64,000 nt of DNA from HLUCCA09 sp038745585 (GTDB lineage Bacteria > Pseudomonadota > Alphaproteobacteria > Rhodobacterales > Rhodobacteraceae), in contig JBCDLH010000001.1 in NCBI GenBank assembly GCA_038745585.1, positions 434,001 through 498,000 on the forward strand, in the 5' to 3' direction. The position numbers and the translations under genes are program-made. This document shows, in pieces, positions 53,072 to 62,399 of this stretch. The notes beneath the pieces were generated by a model. The model was given only the letters and a program-made list of their open reading frames with translations, did not search any database and was not told the origin of the DNA. Numbering within the stretch: position 1 is the stretch's first letter; every line of letters starts with the position of its first letter.

Positions 53072-54111
53072 CAACGGTTATCACGCGGTATTTCGAGGAT
53101 GCGGCGCAAGGCCGGGCCGTTGCCGACAAGCTCGTTGGAAGCGAAGGACTCCCGGAGCGGATCGTGCGCGTTTACGAGACCTCCGCGCGCCTGACCAACA
53201 CGCTCACCGAGGCCGGCGTCAAGCCCGAAGCCGTTAAGGCCTATGCCGAGCGGATGGGCTACGGCGGGGCGATTGTTCTGGTGCGCGCGGGCTACAAGCC
53301 GCTCGGCGTCGCCCGAACAACCCGCCGCGTTTTGGCCGAGGGCGGCGCGGTCGATCTCGGCGGGCTCAACGAGGAGGCGCGCGTCAAGGAGGACCGGATC
53401 CCGGTGCCCAAAGTGCTCGAAGGTCAGCCCCTTCTCCTGACCCGCAAACGCGATCCAAAGAGCACGACCTTCCACATGGCCAATTGGCCGATCCCGCTTC
53501 TTATTCGCAGCCGACGCAAGCCGCTGCGCCCGGTGATCCCGCCCCATGGCCGGATGGCGAACTGGCCAATCCCGCTGATCTGGCGGCGCGCGCCCTATAC
53601 CGGTTCGATCATCGCGCCCCATGCGCGAATGGCCAACTTTCCTATTCCGCTGCTGAGCGACCGGAAACCCTACACGAAATCCATCATCCCGCGGCACGGT
53701 CGGATGGCCAACTTCCCGATCCCGCTTCTCAGCGGGCGCAAGCCTTACACAGGTTCGCTCATTCCCCGGCACCAGCGGATGGCCACGTGGCCGTTCCCGC
53801 TTCTGATAAACGGCAAGACGGGAACAAACGCGCTGATCCCCGGCGGGCCGCGGATGGCGAATTTTCCGATCCCGCTTCTCAGCGGGCGCAAGCCCTACAC
53901 CGGATCGGTTATTCCGCGGCATGGGAGGATGGCTAACTTTCCGATCCCGCTCTTGAGCCGACGCAAGCCCTATAACGAGATGGCCATTCCCCGCCACGGG
54001 CGCATGGCCGCGTTCCCTTGGCCGCTTGTGATAAAACGCGACGGGCAGGACGGGTTTTCGCTCTCCAAAAAGCTGGGCTGGCCGACGATTATCCGCCGCA
54101 AACCGGCCTAG
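53068..54111 (+). CDS. puc-linked protein with eight 25-residue repeats, unknown function
   Basis: A 347-residue protein with no signal peptide or membrane span. Residues 1-105 form an alpha/beta domain (TRYFEDAAQGRAVADKLVGSEGLPERIVRVYE; AYAERMGYGGAIVLVRAGYKPLG) resembling general-stress (YflT/GS17M-like) modules. From 135 to 334 there are eight consecutive 25-residue units with consensus HGRMANFPIPLLSGRKPYTG followed by SVIPR; every unit is exactly 25 residues. The tail LGWPTIIRRKPA echoes the repeat. The repeats are strongly basic with a fixed (F/W)P(I/F/W)P core. Overlap with the pucC stop puts it in the puc operon, so a role in LH2 assembly, localisation or stability is inferred. I know no described family. 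Confidence 0.85.
   Translation: MTTVITRYFEDAAQGRAVADKLVGSEGLPERIVRVYETSARLTNTLTEAGVKPEAVKAYAERMGYGGAIVLVRAGYKPLGVARTTRRVLAEGGAVDLGGLNEEARVKEDRIPVPKVLEGQPLLLTRKRDPKSTTFHMANWPIPLLIRSRRKPLRPVIPPHGRMANWPIPLIWRRAPYTGSIIAPHARMANFPIPLLSDRKPYTKSIIPRHGRMANFPIPLLSGRKPYTGSLIPRHQRMATWPFPLLINGKTGTNALIPGGPRMANFPIPLLSGRKPYTGSVIPRHGRMANFPIPLLSRRKPYNEMAIPRHGRMAAFPWPLVIKRDGQDGFSLSKKLGWPTIIRRKPA
53470..54069 (+). repeat. Eight 75-bp coding tandem repeats
   Basis: Each 75-bp unit encodes one 25-residue repeat, in frame with no insertions between units. Units 4 and 6 are nearly identical in protein, units 1, 5 and 8 are the most drifted, suggesting internal expansion followed by decay at the ends. Confidence 0.9.
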
Positions 54112-54211
54112 GATCGCACGCGGCATTGGCGCGGGCCGCCGCGGGCCCGCCCCCTGGGCGCGGCGCCATCGTCCCTTTACGCCCGGCGCGTGCTTGCCCA
54201 AAACGAGCGCT

Positions 54212-55729
54212 ATGCCGAACCCGCTCTACGATAGCCTCTTTGCGCCCCATGCCGGCCAACACACGCCGTTTCTCCACCTGCCCGATGGGAGTACTTGGAC
54301 CCATGCCGCGTTTCTCGCCCGCGCGGCGCAATTCGCCCATGTGCTGCGCGGGGCTGGCGTAACGCCCGGCGACCGTGTCGCTGCGCAGATCGAAAAGTCG
54401 CCTGAGAGCCTCGCGCTCTATGCCGCTTGCGTGCAGGCGGGCGCCGTCTTTCTGCCGCTCAATACCGCCTATACCGCCGATGAACTGACCTATTTCATCG
54501 AAAACAGCGGCGCGGCCCTCATCGTCTGCGATAGCGCGAAGCGCGCGGCCGTCTCTCCGCTGGCCGCCGCGTTCGGCGCCCGTCTCGAGACGCTCAACGC
54601 CGATGGCACCGGGAGCCTTGCTGCCATGGCCGCGGACAAGCCGCAAAGCTTTGAGACGGCCGCACGAGATTTGGACGATCTTGCAGCACTCCTTTACACA
54701 TCGGGGACGACCGGGCGCTCCAAAGGCGCGATGCTCACACAGCGCAATCTGTTGTCGAACGCCGAGACGCTGGTGCAGGCCTGGCGCTTTACGCCCGAAG
54801 ACGTGCTCCTTCACGCGCTTCCGATCTTTCATACCCACGGGCTCTTCGTCGGCACCAACATTTCGCTCATCGCGCGCGGGGTGATGATCTTTCTGCCGAA
54901 GTTCGATGTCGAGCTTGTCCTAGAGCATCTGCCCCGCGCGACGACGATGATGGGAGTACCGACGTTTTACACCCGCCTACTCGAGGATCGGCGTTTCGAT
55001 GCAGGGGCCACCGCGCATATGCGCCTTTTCGTGTCTGGCTCTGCCCCGCTCCTTGCCGAGACGCATGAGCGCTTTTCCGCGCGGACCGGACACAAGATCC
55101 TTGAGCGCTATGGCATGACCGAGACCAACATGAACACGACAAATCCCTATGACGGCGAGCGCCGCGCCGGGACGGTGGGCCAGCCGCTTGCCGATGTCGC
55201 GCTCAGGATCAGCGATCCTAACACCGGAGCGCCTGTGCCAGAAGGCCAGGTCGGTCAGATCGAAGTGCGCGGGCCCAACGTCTTTAAGGGCTATTGGCAG
55301 ATGCCAGAGAAGACCGCCGAAGAGCTGCGCCCCGACGGCTTCTTTCAGACCGGCGATCTCGCCCGCCGCGATGCGGACGGCTACATCCACATTGTCGGAC
55401 GCGCCAAGGACCTAATCATTTCGGGCGGCTTCAACGTCTATCCCAAAGAGGTCGAACTTGTAATCGATGCGCAGCCCGGCGTGCGCGAAAGCGCCGTCAT
55501 CGGTGTGCCCCACGCCGATTTTGGGGAAACGGTGCTGGCGATCCTGGTGCCAGAGGCGGGCGCAACGCTCGATCTGGAGGCGATCGAACGGGCGATCCGC
55601 GCGTCCCTTGCGCGCTTTAAACATCCCCGGAAGCTGCTCGTGGTCGATGCGCTGCCACGCAACACCATGGGCAAGGTGCAGAAAAATGTGCTGCGCGCGG
55701 AGTATCGGGACGGTTGCGCCGAGGCCTGA
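54212..55729 (+). CDS. matB: Malonyl-CoA synthetase (AMP-forming acyl-CoA ligase)
   Basis: Joins malonate to CoA through an acyl-AMP. The 505-residue enzyme has the P-loop LLYTSGTTGRSKGAM (near 159-170), LPIFHTHGLFVGTN, the YGMTETNMNTTNPYDGERRAGTVG adenylation motif region (A5, near 310-328), the hinge GRAKDLIISGGFNVYPKEVE and catalytic Lys in PRNTMGKVQKN. The combination of HTHGLFVGTN and TNMNTTNPY is typical of MatB. No malonyl-CoA decarboxylase is adjacent; the next gene downstream on the same strand is a LysR regulator. Confidence 0.92.
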   Translation: MPNPLYDSLFAPHAGQHTPFLHLPDGSTWTHAAFLARAAQFAHVLRGAGVTPGDRVAAQIEKSPESLALYAACVQAGAVFLPLNTAYTADELTYFIENSGAALIVCDSAKRAAVSPLAAAFGARLETLNADGTGSLAAMAADKPQSFETAARDLDDLAALLYTSGTTGRSKGAMLTQRNLLSNAETLVQAWRFTPEDVLLHALPIFHTHGLFVGTNISLIARGVMIFLPKFDVELVLEHLPRATTMMGVPTFYTRLLEDRRFDAGATAHMRLFVSGSAPLLAETHERFSARTGHKILERYGMTETNMNTTNPYDGERRAGTVGQPLADVALRISDPNTGAPVPEGQVGQIEVRGPNVFKGYWQMPEKTAEELRPDGFFQTGDLARRDADGYIHIVGRAKDLIISGGFNVYPKEVELVIDAQPGVRESAVIGVPHADFGETVLAILVPEAGATLDLEAIERAIRASLARFKHPRKLLVVDALPRNTMGKVQKNVLRAEYRDGCAEA

Positions 55730-55794
55730 TTGCGCGCGCAGTCGCCCCGGCCGGCGGGCATGGCATGACGGCGCAAGGCCAACGATGGAGCCGG

Positions 55795-56769
55795 ATGGAA
55801 CGGTCCAATCTCAGCGTAAAGTGGCTTGAAGTGTTTCAGGTCGTGTCGCGCTGCGGCTCGGTCCGCGACGGGGCGGCGGCGCTCGGCATTTCGGTCAGCA
55901 CGGCCTCCGACCAGCTTGCAAGTCTCGAACGCGCCGTTGGGGCGGCGCTTCTCGACCACTCCAAGCGGCCCATGCGGCTGACCTCCGAGGGGGAGACGCT
56001 TCTCCGGCGGGTCGACGAGGCGCTTGGCCTTTTGCGCAAGGGCGTGACGGAAATCTGGACCGAAGATCTCACCGTTATCGCGCGGACCTTGCGGATTGCC
56101 CATGTCGAGGATTTCGAGACAGATGTGGGGCCGGAACTCGCCCGGCAGCTCTCGCGTGACCTGCCCGCTTGCACTTTTGCGTTTCTGACACGGCCGAGCC
56201 ACGAGGTCTTGGAGCTGCTGCAAAGCGACCAGGTCGATATTGGGATCGCCTCCGCGCCAGAGATTGAGATCCCAGGCGTCGCCGAAGAGCCGCTTTTGAA
56301 CGATCCGTTTCTGCTGGTGCTCCCGCAGGACGCGCCGGTTCCGGGCGACCTCTTTGACTTGCGGCACTTGGCGGAGACCCTGCCCTTGCTGCGCTATTCC
56401 AAGCAGCAGATGATCGGGCGGCGGATCGCGGCGCAGTTGGCACGCGAGAGCCTCGCGCCGCCGAGCCGGATGACCTTTGAGAGCACACATGCGATCCTCT
56501 CGATGGTTGCCGCCGGGCAAGGCTGGGCGGTGACGACGGCACTGAATTATCAGCGGGCGCAGCGCTATCAGGATGCGGTGCGTCTCACCCCGCTGCCCGG
56601 AAAGGCTTTCGCCCGGCAGATCTCTCTCTTTGCGCGGCGGGATCTTCCGCCGCCGCTTACCGCCCTCGTGTCGACAACCTTGCGCAGGACGCTCGACACG
56701 CGGATCCTGGCGCCCGCCCTCGCGCGCCACGACTGGCTTGGCGAGCGGTTTCACCTGAGCAATCCCTAA
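55795..56769 (+). CDS. LysR family transcriptional regulator
   Basis: A 324-residue regulator: helix-turn-helix at about 6-65 (LEVFQVVSRCGSVRDGAAALGISVSTASDQLASLERAVGAALLDHSKRPMRLTSEGETLL), then a type 2 binding-protein sensing domain with ILSMVAAGQGWAVTTAL. The start MERSNLSVKW is favoured over upstream in-frame ATGs because it gives the usual LysR N-terminus. It is convergent with mttB, ending 18 bp away, and may control the mttB/oxidoreductase locus; this is inferred from position only. Confidence 0.9.
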   Translation: MERSNLSVKWLEVFQVVSRCGSVRDGAAALGISVSTASDQLASLERAVGAALLDHSKRPMRLTSEGETLLRRVDEALGLLRKGVTEIWTEDLTVIARTLRIAHVEDFETDVGPELARQLSRDLPACTFAFLTRPSHEVLELLQSDQVDIGIASAPEIEIPGVAEEPLLNDPFLLVLPQDAPVPGDLFDLRHLAETLPLLRYSKQQMIGRRIAAQLARESLAPPSRMTFESTHAILSMVAAGQGWAVTTALNYQRAQRYQDAVRLTPLPGKAFARQISLFARRDLPPPLTALVSTTLRRTLDTRILAPALARHDWLGERFHLSNP

Positions 56770-56787
56770 GGCGGGCCTTGCCTTGTG

Positions 56788-58320
56788 TCACAGCAGGATC
56801 GGGAACGCTTCGCGGATGCGCGCCCCCTGTTCGTCGCTCAGATAGTCTGGACGGTGACGGGCTAGGATCTCTTGCGCGACCGCCTTTGCCCGCTGCCAGG
56901 CATCGGGCGCGCCGTTTTCGGCCCACGTCGTAGGCGCGTCGCGGTCTGCGAGCTTGGGGTAGTAATAGTCGGTTTCCATGACGGCGTAGGTTTGCGACGC
57001 CCCCAGAAAGTGCCCCTCGCCCAGCACGGCATCGCAGATCACATCGAAGCCCAGCGTCGCATCGGTGACCTCGACCCCGCGCAGCGCGCGATAGATCGCG
57101 CCATGCATGTCGTTGTCGAGCACGAAGCCCTCGAAGCTCGCGCCCAAGAGCGAGGCCGTCATCCCCGAGCTCTCATAGATCAGGTTGCCGCCTGCGAGCC
57201 CTGCCGCAAGCGCGGTAATCCCTTTCTCGGCCCCATATTGCGCGTCGATGGCCTTGGCGTCGGTCATCGAGGCCGCGACGCCCGAGGGCAGGCCGAGCCA
57301 GTTGGAGACCTGCGCCGAGGCCGCGTTCATCACGGCGATTTCGCCCCCCGCGCCGGCAAAGGCCCCCGTCCGCAGATCGATCACGAGGGGCCAGTTGGAA
57401 AAGACCATGGGATGCCCGGGTTTGATCGCATGGACCATGACAAGGCTTGCGAGGGTCTCGGCCAGCGACTGTGCGAGAAAGCCCGCAAGCGTCGCCGGTG
57501 CCGTCGCGCCCGACTGCGCGGCGGTGATGCAAGAGACCGGGATATTGTGCGCAAGGCACGCATAGGTCACGTCGACGGCATCGGCGCCAAAGCGCATCGG
57601 CGAGATAACCGGGCTGATATGCGCTTTGAGGAACGGCCGCTTGGCAAAGGCCCCCTCGCCCCCCGCAGCGATGTCGAGCATCTGAACGATCGGCGCGACA
57701 TGTTCGGCGAGGGTGAACGACGTGGCGACCGGCTTCGTCGTGTTGCGGATCAGGGCGTAAGCGGTGTTGACGTCGAGCTTGAAAGTGTCGGGCACGTCGG
57801 TCGCCACGCAGCAACGGGTGAACCAGCTCACGTTCTCAAGCGTGTCCTGCAGCCGCGTGAAATCGTGAAGGTCCTGCAGGGTCGACGCGCGATAGAGTCC
57901 GGTCTTTAGGTCGAGCGTTTGGACAGCGGCGCCGCCTGTTCCAAAGTGAACGGCCTCACCGCCGACCTCGATGCTGCGATCCGGGTCTCGCCCGTGGAGG
58001 GGAAAGCGTTTGGCGGCCGCTGCGATGGCCTCCTCGACGAGCGCGCGAGGAAAGCGGAGGCGTCCGTCGCCCCGGTCCTCGGCCCCGGCCCCGCACATAT
58101 CCGCGGCGAGGCGTGGGGGCACCTCGCCCATGCCAAGCTCGGCCAGAAGGCGCAGCGCAGTGTCGTAGATCGCGCGGACCTCGCCCGCGTTGAGCGGCGC
58201 GTAGCGGCCGCCGGGCTGCCCTGGGGGTGCCGGGTTCGCCGGGCCCATGCGGCGCTGGGCGAGCCTGTCTTTGCGCCCGCCGCTCCGCCGGGATGTTGAC
58301 CGGGTGCGCGTCTGACTCAT
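56788..58320 (-). CDS. MttB-family methylamine:corrinoid methyltransferase, non-pyrrolysine type
   Basis: A 510-residue TIM-barrel protein of the trimethylamine methyltransferase superfamily. There is no in-frame amber codon, so it is the pyrrolysine-lacking branch, some of which demethylate glycine betaine or related quaternary amines. Visible blocks: LNAGEVRAIYDTALRLLAELGMGEVPP, YALIRNTTKPVATSF, SNWLGLPSGVAASMTDAKAIDAQYGAEKG and the HFLGASQT region. A basic N-terminal stretch of about 40 residues precedes the domain. It is divergent from a dimethylglycine-dehydrogenase-type gene (182 bp between starts), a pairing common in Roseobacter-type genomes. No corrinoid protein is adjacent. Confidence 0.9.
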   Translation of the reverse strand: MSQTRTRSTSRRSGGRKDRLAQRRMGPANPAPPGQPGGRYAPLNAGEVRAIYDTALRLLAELGMGEVPPRLAADMCGAGAEDRGDGRLRFPRALVEEAIAAAAKRFPLHGRDPDRSIEVGGEAVHFGTGGAAVQTLDLKTGLYRASTLQDLHDFTRLQDTLENVSWFTRCCVATDVPDTFKLDVNTAYALIRNTTKPVATSFTLAEHVAPIVQMLDIAAGGEGAFAKRPFLKAHISPVISPMRFGADAVDVTYACLAHNIPVSCITAAQSGATAPATLAGFLAQSLAETLASLVMVHAIKPGHPMVFSNWPLVIDLRTGAFAGAGGEIAVMNAASAQVSNWLGLPSGVAASMTDAKAIDAQYGAEKGITALAAGLAGGNLIYESSGMTASLLGASFEGFVLDNDMHGAIYRALRGVEVTDATLGFDVICDAVLGEGHFLGASQTYAVMETDYYYPKLADRDAPTTWAENGAPDAWQRAKAVAQEILARHRPDYLSDEQGARIREAFPILL

Positions 58321-58502
58321 CGTCGGTTCTCCTTGGGTATCAGAGCCCGCGCGCGCGGGCTGTCTGCAAGGGTTTTCGAAAGAGCGCGGGAAATCCGCAT
58401 CCCGCATTCGCTTTTTTCGGAATGACGCTTCGGCTCTTGATCGGGCGCGGCGGGCACGCCGAGATGCGGGCGGCAAAGGGAGCGGCAGCGGGAGCGGCTG
58501 GC

Positions 58503-60935
58503 ATGCGCACACGGACAAAGGTCGTCGTCATCGGCGGAGGCATCGCGGGATGTTCGACGCTCTATCACCTCACGCAGGAGGGGTGGTCCGACGTGATGCT
58601 ATTGGAGCGGGACGAGCTCACCTCGGGGACGACGTGGCATTCGGCGGCCCAAGTCACGAATTTCGGGATGAACCAGACGATGGTCGGCCTCAAGAGCCAC
58701 TCCATCAAGCTCTATAAAGAGTTGGCGGACGACCCGGATTACCCGATCAACTACCACCACGGCGATGGCGGCATCCGTCTAGCCAATGAAGAGCGGCAGA
58801 TGGATGGCTACCGCCACTTTGCCTCAATGGCGCGCGGGGTGGGCGTCGAGTTCGAGGTGATCGATGCCGAGGAATGCGCCCGGCGGCACCCGCTGATCTC
58901 GACCGACAACCTCATCGGCGGCCTGTGGGACCCGATGGACGGCGATATCGACCCCGCGCAGCTCTGCCAGGCGCTGGCGCGGCGCGCGCGGGCGGCGGGG
59001 GCGGAGGTCCACCGAAACACGCCGGTGACGGGGCTGCGGCAGCTCGAAGACGACACTTGGATCGTCGGGACGCCGAAGGGCGAGATCGCGGCCGATATCG
59101 TCGTCAATGCCTGCGGCTATCGCGTCAACGAGGTGGGCGCGATGATGGGCGTGCACCACCCGGTGATGTCGATGGAGCACCAATACTTCGTCACCCAAGA
59201 GATCCCGGCGATCCGCGAGGCCGCGCACCGGATGCCGCTCCTGCGCTGCCCGATCAGCGACTATTACTGCCGCCAAGAGAAGAACGGCCTCCTTGTAGGC
59301 TTTTACGAGCAGGCATGCCGGACCTGGGGGATGAATGGGATCGACCCCAAATTCTCCAACGCGCTCTGCCCGGATGACCTCGACCGTGTCACGGACGTGC
59401 TCGAAGGCGCCTTCGCCCGCATGCCCGCGCTGATGGAGGTCGGCATCCACACCATCGTCAACGGGCCGATCACCTATACAATCGACGGTGCGCCCCTCGT
59501 CGGGCCGATCCCCGGCAAGCGCAACGCCTATTGCATTATCGGCCTGCGTGCGGGCCTTGGCGAGGGCGGCGGGCATGGCTGGCTCTTGGCGCAGCAGATC
59601 GTCCACGGCGAGGCGTGCTATGACACCTGGGTGATCGACCCGCGAAGGTTTACCGGTCACGCCAATGTCGAGCTTTGCGCGCTGAAGGCGGTTGAGGATT
59701 ACCAGAACGAGTTCCGCTTTCACTATCCGCACGAGCACCGCCCGGCAGGGCGCCCCGCGAAGACAACACCGCTGACGCCGGTTCTCGCTGCAGAGGGCGG
59801 CGAGTTCGGCGTCGTCAGTGGCTGGGAGCGGGTCGACTACTTCAAGCCCACGCCAGAGTTCACGGAGACGCTCGGCTTTCGCTTTAACGAAGTGCACGAC
59901 GTCGTCGCCGACGAAGTCCGCGCCGTGCAGGAGGGCGTGGGACTGACCGAGGTCAGCGGGTTCAACCGGTTTGAGATTACGGGCGCGGATCGCCACGGCC
60001 TTCTTGACCGATTGATATGCGGCCGGATCCCGCGAAAGCCGGGCCGGGTCGGGCTGTGCTATGTGCTCAACCGACAGGGCATGCTGAAGAGCGAGGCAAC
60101 GCTCGCCAACCTCCCTGACAGTGAGCGTGGCGCGGGGCGGCTCTGGTATGGCTCGGCCGCGGCGTCCGAGTTTCACGACGTGGATTGGCTGACGGGCCAT
60201 CTCCGCTCCGGTGAAGACGTCAACATCCGCGCGCTGACCAACGACATGACGATCCTCGTGCTCGCCGGGCCAAAGGCGCGCGCGGTCCTCTCCGAGGTCG
60301 CGCGGGGCGACTGGTCTGCGGCGGCGTTTCCTTGGCTATCTGTCCGCGAGGCCTTTGTCGGGATTGCCCCAGCCGTCGTCATGTCGGTGAGCTTCTCGGG
60401 AGAGCTTGCCTATGAGATCCATGTGCCCAACGCACAGCTCTACGCCGCCTATCTCGCCTTGCGCGCAGCCGGGGCGGCGCATGGGCTTCGCCTTTTTGGG
60501 AGTCGCGCGGTGGAATCCATGCGGATTGAAAAAGGCTATCTGCATTGGAAGAGCGATATTCTGACCGAGTTCGATCCGTTCGAAACAGGCCTCTCGCGCT
60601 TTGTGCGGCTTGAGAAGGCGTTTGTCGGTCGCGATGCGCTGGTCCAGCGACACAATCATGGCGTGGGCAAGTCGCTCGTGACCTTGCGCGTCGATTGTGC
60701 CGATCGCGCGGCCCAGGGCGGCGCGTCCGTCATGCGTAACGGGTCGGTTGCGGGTACGGTCACCTCGGGCGCGTGGGGGCACCGGGTGGGGATGAACCTT
60801 GCCATGGCCTTTGTCGATCCGGCGCTGTCTGGCGCTGGCACGGGGCTTGAGATCGACATGCTCGGTGAGCGCTTTGGCGCCGAGGTGATCCCCAGCGGCC
60901 CCTATGACCCCGAGCATGCGTTGGTGCGCGCATAG
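58503..60935 (+). CDS. FAD-dependent dimethylglycine/sarcosine dehydrogenase-type oxidoreductase
   Basis: An 810-residue two-part enzyme. The N-terminal DAO-type FAD domain has VVVIGGGIAGCSTLYHLT (GxGxxG, about 8-25), the flavin-attachment-like GTTWHSAAQV, and GPIPGKRNAYCIIGLRAGLGEGGG. The C-terminal GcvT-like folate domain (about 440-810) includes GVGLTEVSGFNRFEITG, SFSGELAYEIHVP and the SRAVESMRIEKGYLHWKSDI block. Such enzymes oxidatively demethylate N-methylated glycines and pass the carbon to tetrahydrofolate. With the divergent mttB it suggests stepwise use of methylated amines. The ATG chosen is MRTRTKVVVIGG. Confidence 0.93.
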   Translation: MRTRTKVVVIGGGIAGCSTLYHLTQEGWSDVMLLERDELTSGTTWHSAAQVTNFGMNQTMVGLKSHSIKLYKELADDPDYPINYHHGDGGIRLANEERQMDGYRHFASMARGVGVEFEVIDAEECARRHPLISTDNLIGGLWDPMDGDIDPAQLCQALARRARAAGAEVHRNTPVTGLRQLEDDTWIVGTPKGEIAADIVVNACGYRVNEVGAMMGVHHPVMSMEHQYFVTQEIPAIREAAHRMPLLRCPISDYYCRQEKNGLLVGFYEQACRTWGMNGIDPKFSNALCPDDLDRVTDVLEGAFARMPALMEVGIHTIVNGPITYTIDGAPLVGPIPGKRNAYCIIGLRAGLGEGGGHGWLLAQQIVHGEACYDTWVIDPRRFTGHANVELCALKAVEDYQNEFRFHYPHEHRPAGRPAKTTPLTPVLAAEGGEFGVVSGWERVDYFKPTPEFTETLGFRFNEVHDVVADEVRAVQEGVGLTEVSGFNRFEITGADRHGLLDRLICGRIPRKPGRVGLCYVLNRQGMLKSEATLANLPDSERGAGRLWYGSAAASEFHDVDWLTGHLRSGEDVNIRALTNDMTILVLAGPKARAVLSEVARGDWSAAAFPWLSVREAFVGIAPAVVMSVSFSGELAYEIHVPNAQLYAAYLALRAAGAAHGLRLFGSRAVESMRIEKGYLHWKSDILTEFDPFETGLSRFVRLEKAFVGRDALVQRHNHGVGKSLVTLRVDCADRAAQGGASVMRNGSVAGTVTSGAWGHRVGMNLAMAFVDPALSGAGTGLEIDMLGERFGAEVIPSGPYDPEHALVRA

Positions 60936-61089
60936 GCCCGCCTTTGGGCTGGCCGAGTGCTGACATTTTTGTGACACTGCCTTGGCGAGGGCGCTGCTAG
61001 AGATCGAGGCGCAGCAGCAAGGACAGTCACATGCAGACATGTAGGGTCGGTGCTCCGGGCCGCGCGCCTTCGCCGGGTGCGTTGCTTCG

Positions 61090-61566
61090 ATGAGCGGGCG
61101 TCGCCTCACACGGCGCCGCGTGCTTGCCGCGTCGGGGCTTGCCCTACTCGGTGGTGCGGGCGCCCTCGCGCTCGGCGGGACGAACCTCTTTCTGGCCGCG
61201 ATTACCGAGACCGTGGAGGGCGCACAGATCGACGCGCCCACGGCGTACCGGCTCGCGACGGAAGAAGGCATTGTGCTGATCGACATCCGCCGCCCAGAGG
61301 AATGGGCCGCGACGGGCTCCGGCGCAGGCGCGCACCGGCTCGACATGCGGCGTCCGGACTTTCTGGACGAAGTGTTGCGCCTGGCCGAGGGGGATCGGAC
61401 GCGCCCGATCGCCGTGATCTGTGCCCGCGGCGTGCGTTCGGCCCGGCTCTCCAACGCGATGGCGGAGGCGGGCTTTACCAACATCATCGACGTGCCCGAG
61501 GGCATGATCGGCTCGCCCGCTGGCCCGGGCTGGATCGCGCGCGGCCTGCCCTTGGTGCTGGGCTGA
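61090..61566 (+). CDS. Tat-exported rhodanese domain protein
   Basis: A 158-residue protein with a twin-arginine signal (LTRRRVLAASGLALL) and a single rhodanese domain (about 48-150): IVLIDIRRPEEWAATG, then the active loop ICARGVRSARL with catalytic Cys (near 116) and a GWxxxGLPL end. It would act on sulfur species in the periplasm, or carry a persulfide, but the substrate is unknown. Its stop overlaps the start of the next gene (TGATG), so the two are coupled. Confidence 0.9.
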   Translation: MSGRRLTRRRVLAASGLALLGGAGALALGGTNLFLAAITETVEGAQIDAPTAYRLATEEGIVLIDIRRPEEWAATGSGAGAHRLDMRRPDFLDEVLRLAEGDRTRPIAVICARGVRSARLSNAMAEAGFTNIIDVPEGMIGSPAGPGWIARGLPLVLG

Positions 61567-62399
61567 TGCGCGCCGCGCTCGCCGCCGCCGCGCTTATGGC
61601 CGCCGCTGTGGCGCCTGCGCACGCGGAATGCGGCCTCGGTGAGCCGACATGCGACGTGCCGCTCGGCGCGTACCGGATTGCGCTGCCCGAGGGCGACGGC
61701 CCGCACCCCGCTGTTCTCTTCATCCATGGCTTCGGCGCGTCGAGCGAGAGCGCGCTGCGCATGGGGTCGGCGATGGTCGCGCGCGGCTATGCCGTTATCG
61801 GGCCCCAGGGTCTGCAACGCGACGGCGGCAGCGGGCCGACGAGCTGGAGCTTTATTCCCGGGCGACCGCAGGCGCGCGACGAGACGGCGTTCTTTCGTGA
61901 AGTGATCGACGATGCTGCCGCACGGCACGGCATCGACCCGGCGCGTCTCCTCCTCACGGGCTATTCTATCGGGGGCTCTCTCACCTCCTACATTGCCTGC
62001 GAAACGCCCGGCTTCGCCCGCGCCTATGCTCCGCTTGCCGGCGCCTTTTGGCGCCCCCATCCGCCGCTGGATGGATGCGCGGGGCCGGTCGACCTCTTTC
62101 ACACCCATGGCTGGGTCGATGGGACCGTCCCCATTGAGGGGCGTCCGCTCGGGGGCGGCGCGATCCGACAGGGCGACGTCTTTTATGCGATGCAGGTCTG
62201 GCGCGAGACAAACGGCTGCACTGGTCTGCGGCCGGACCGGTTCGATGTCGGGGACCTCTATTGGCAGCGGATCTGGGAGAGCTGTGAAGCAGGCTCGCTC
62301 CGTCTGGCGCTTCATCCCGGCGGGCATGGCGTGCCGCCCGGATGGGCCGATCTCGTCATCGACTGGGCCGAAAGCCTCTCGGACCGCGCGATTAAGTAA
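61566..62399 (+). CDS. Secreted alpha/beta hydrolase, poly(3-hydroxybutyrate) depolymerase/LpqC-like
   Basis: A 277-residue exported esterase with signal peptide 1-20 (AHA-EC). Core motifs: AVLFIHGFGASSES (oxyanion), nucleophile elbow LLTGYSIGGSLTSYI with Ser near 137, FHTHGWVDGTVP containing the acidic residue, and LHPGGHGVP with the catalytic His. Cysteines are paired as in secreted esterases. This family includes feruloyl esterases and PHB depolymerases; the substrate cannot be assigned. It is convergent with opgH, with no spacer. Confidence 0.88.
   Translation: MRAALAAAALMAAAVAPAHAECGLGEPTCDVPLGAYRIALPEGDGPHPAVLFIHGFGASSESALRMGSAMVARGYAVIGPQGLQRDGGSGPTSWSFIPGRPQARDETAFFREVIDDAAARHGIDPARLLLTGYSIGGSLTSYIACETPGFARAYAPLAGAFWRPHPPLDGCAGPVDLFHTHGWVDGTVPIEGRPLGGGAIRQGDVFYAMQVWRETNGCTGLRPDRFDVGDLYWQRIWESCEAGSLRLALHPGGHGVPPGWADLVIDWAESLSDRAIK

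Noticed and set aside
53470..54069. CRISPR-like array
   Set aside because: The 75-bp units are contiguous coding repeats in one frame with no spacers and no cas genes.
60961..60976. A third PpsR-like site near the rhodanese gene
   Set aside because: The TGACATTTTTGTGACA sequence lacks the TGT-N12-ACA geometry.
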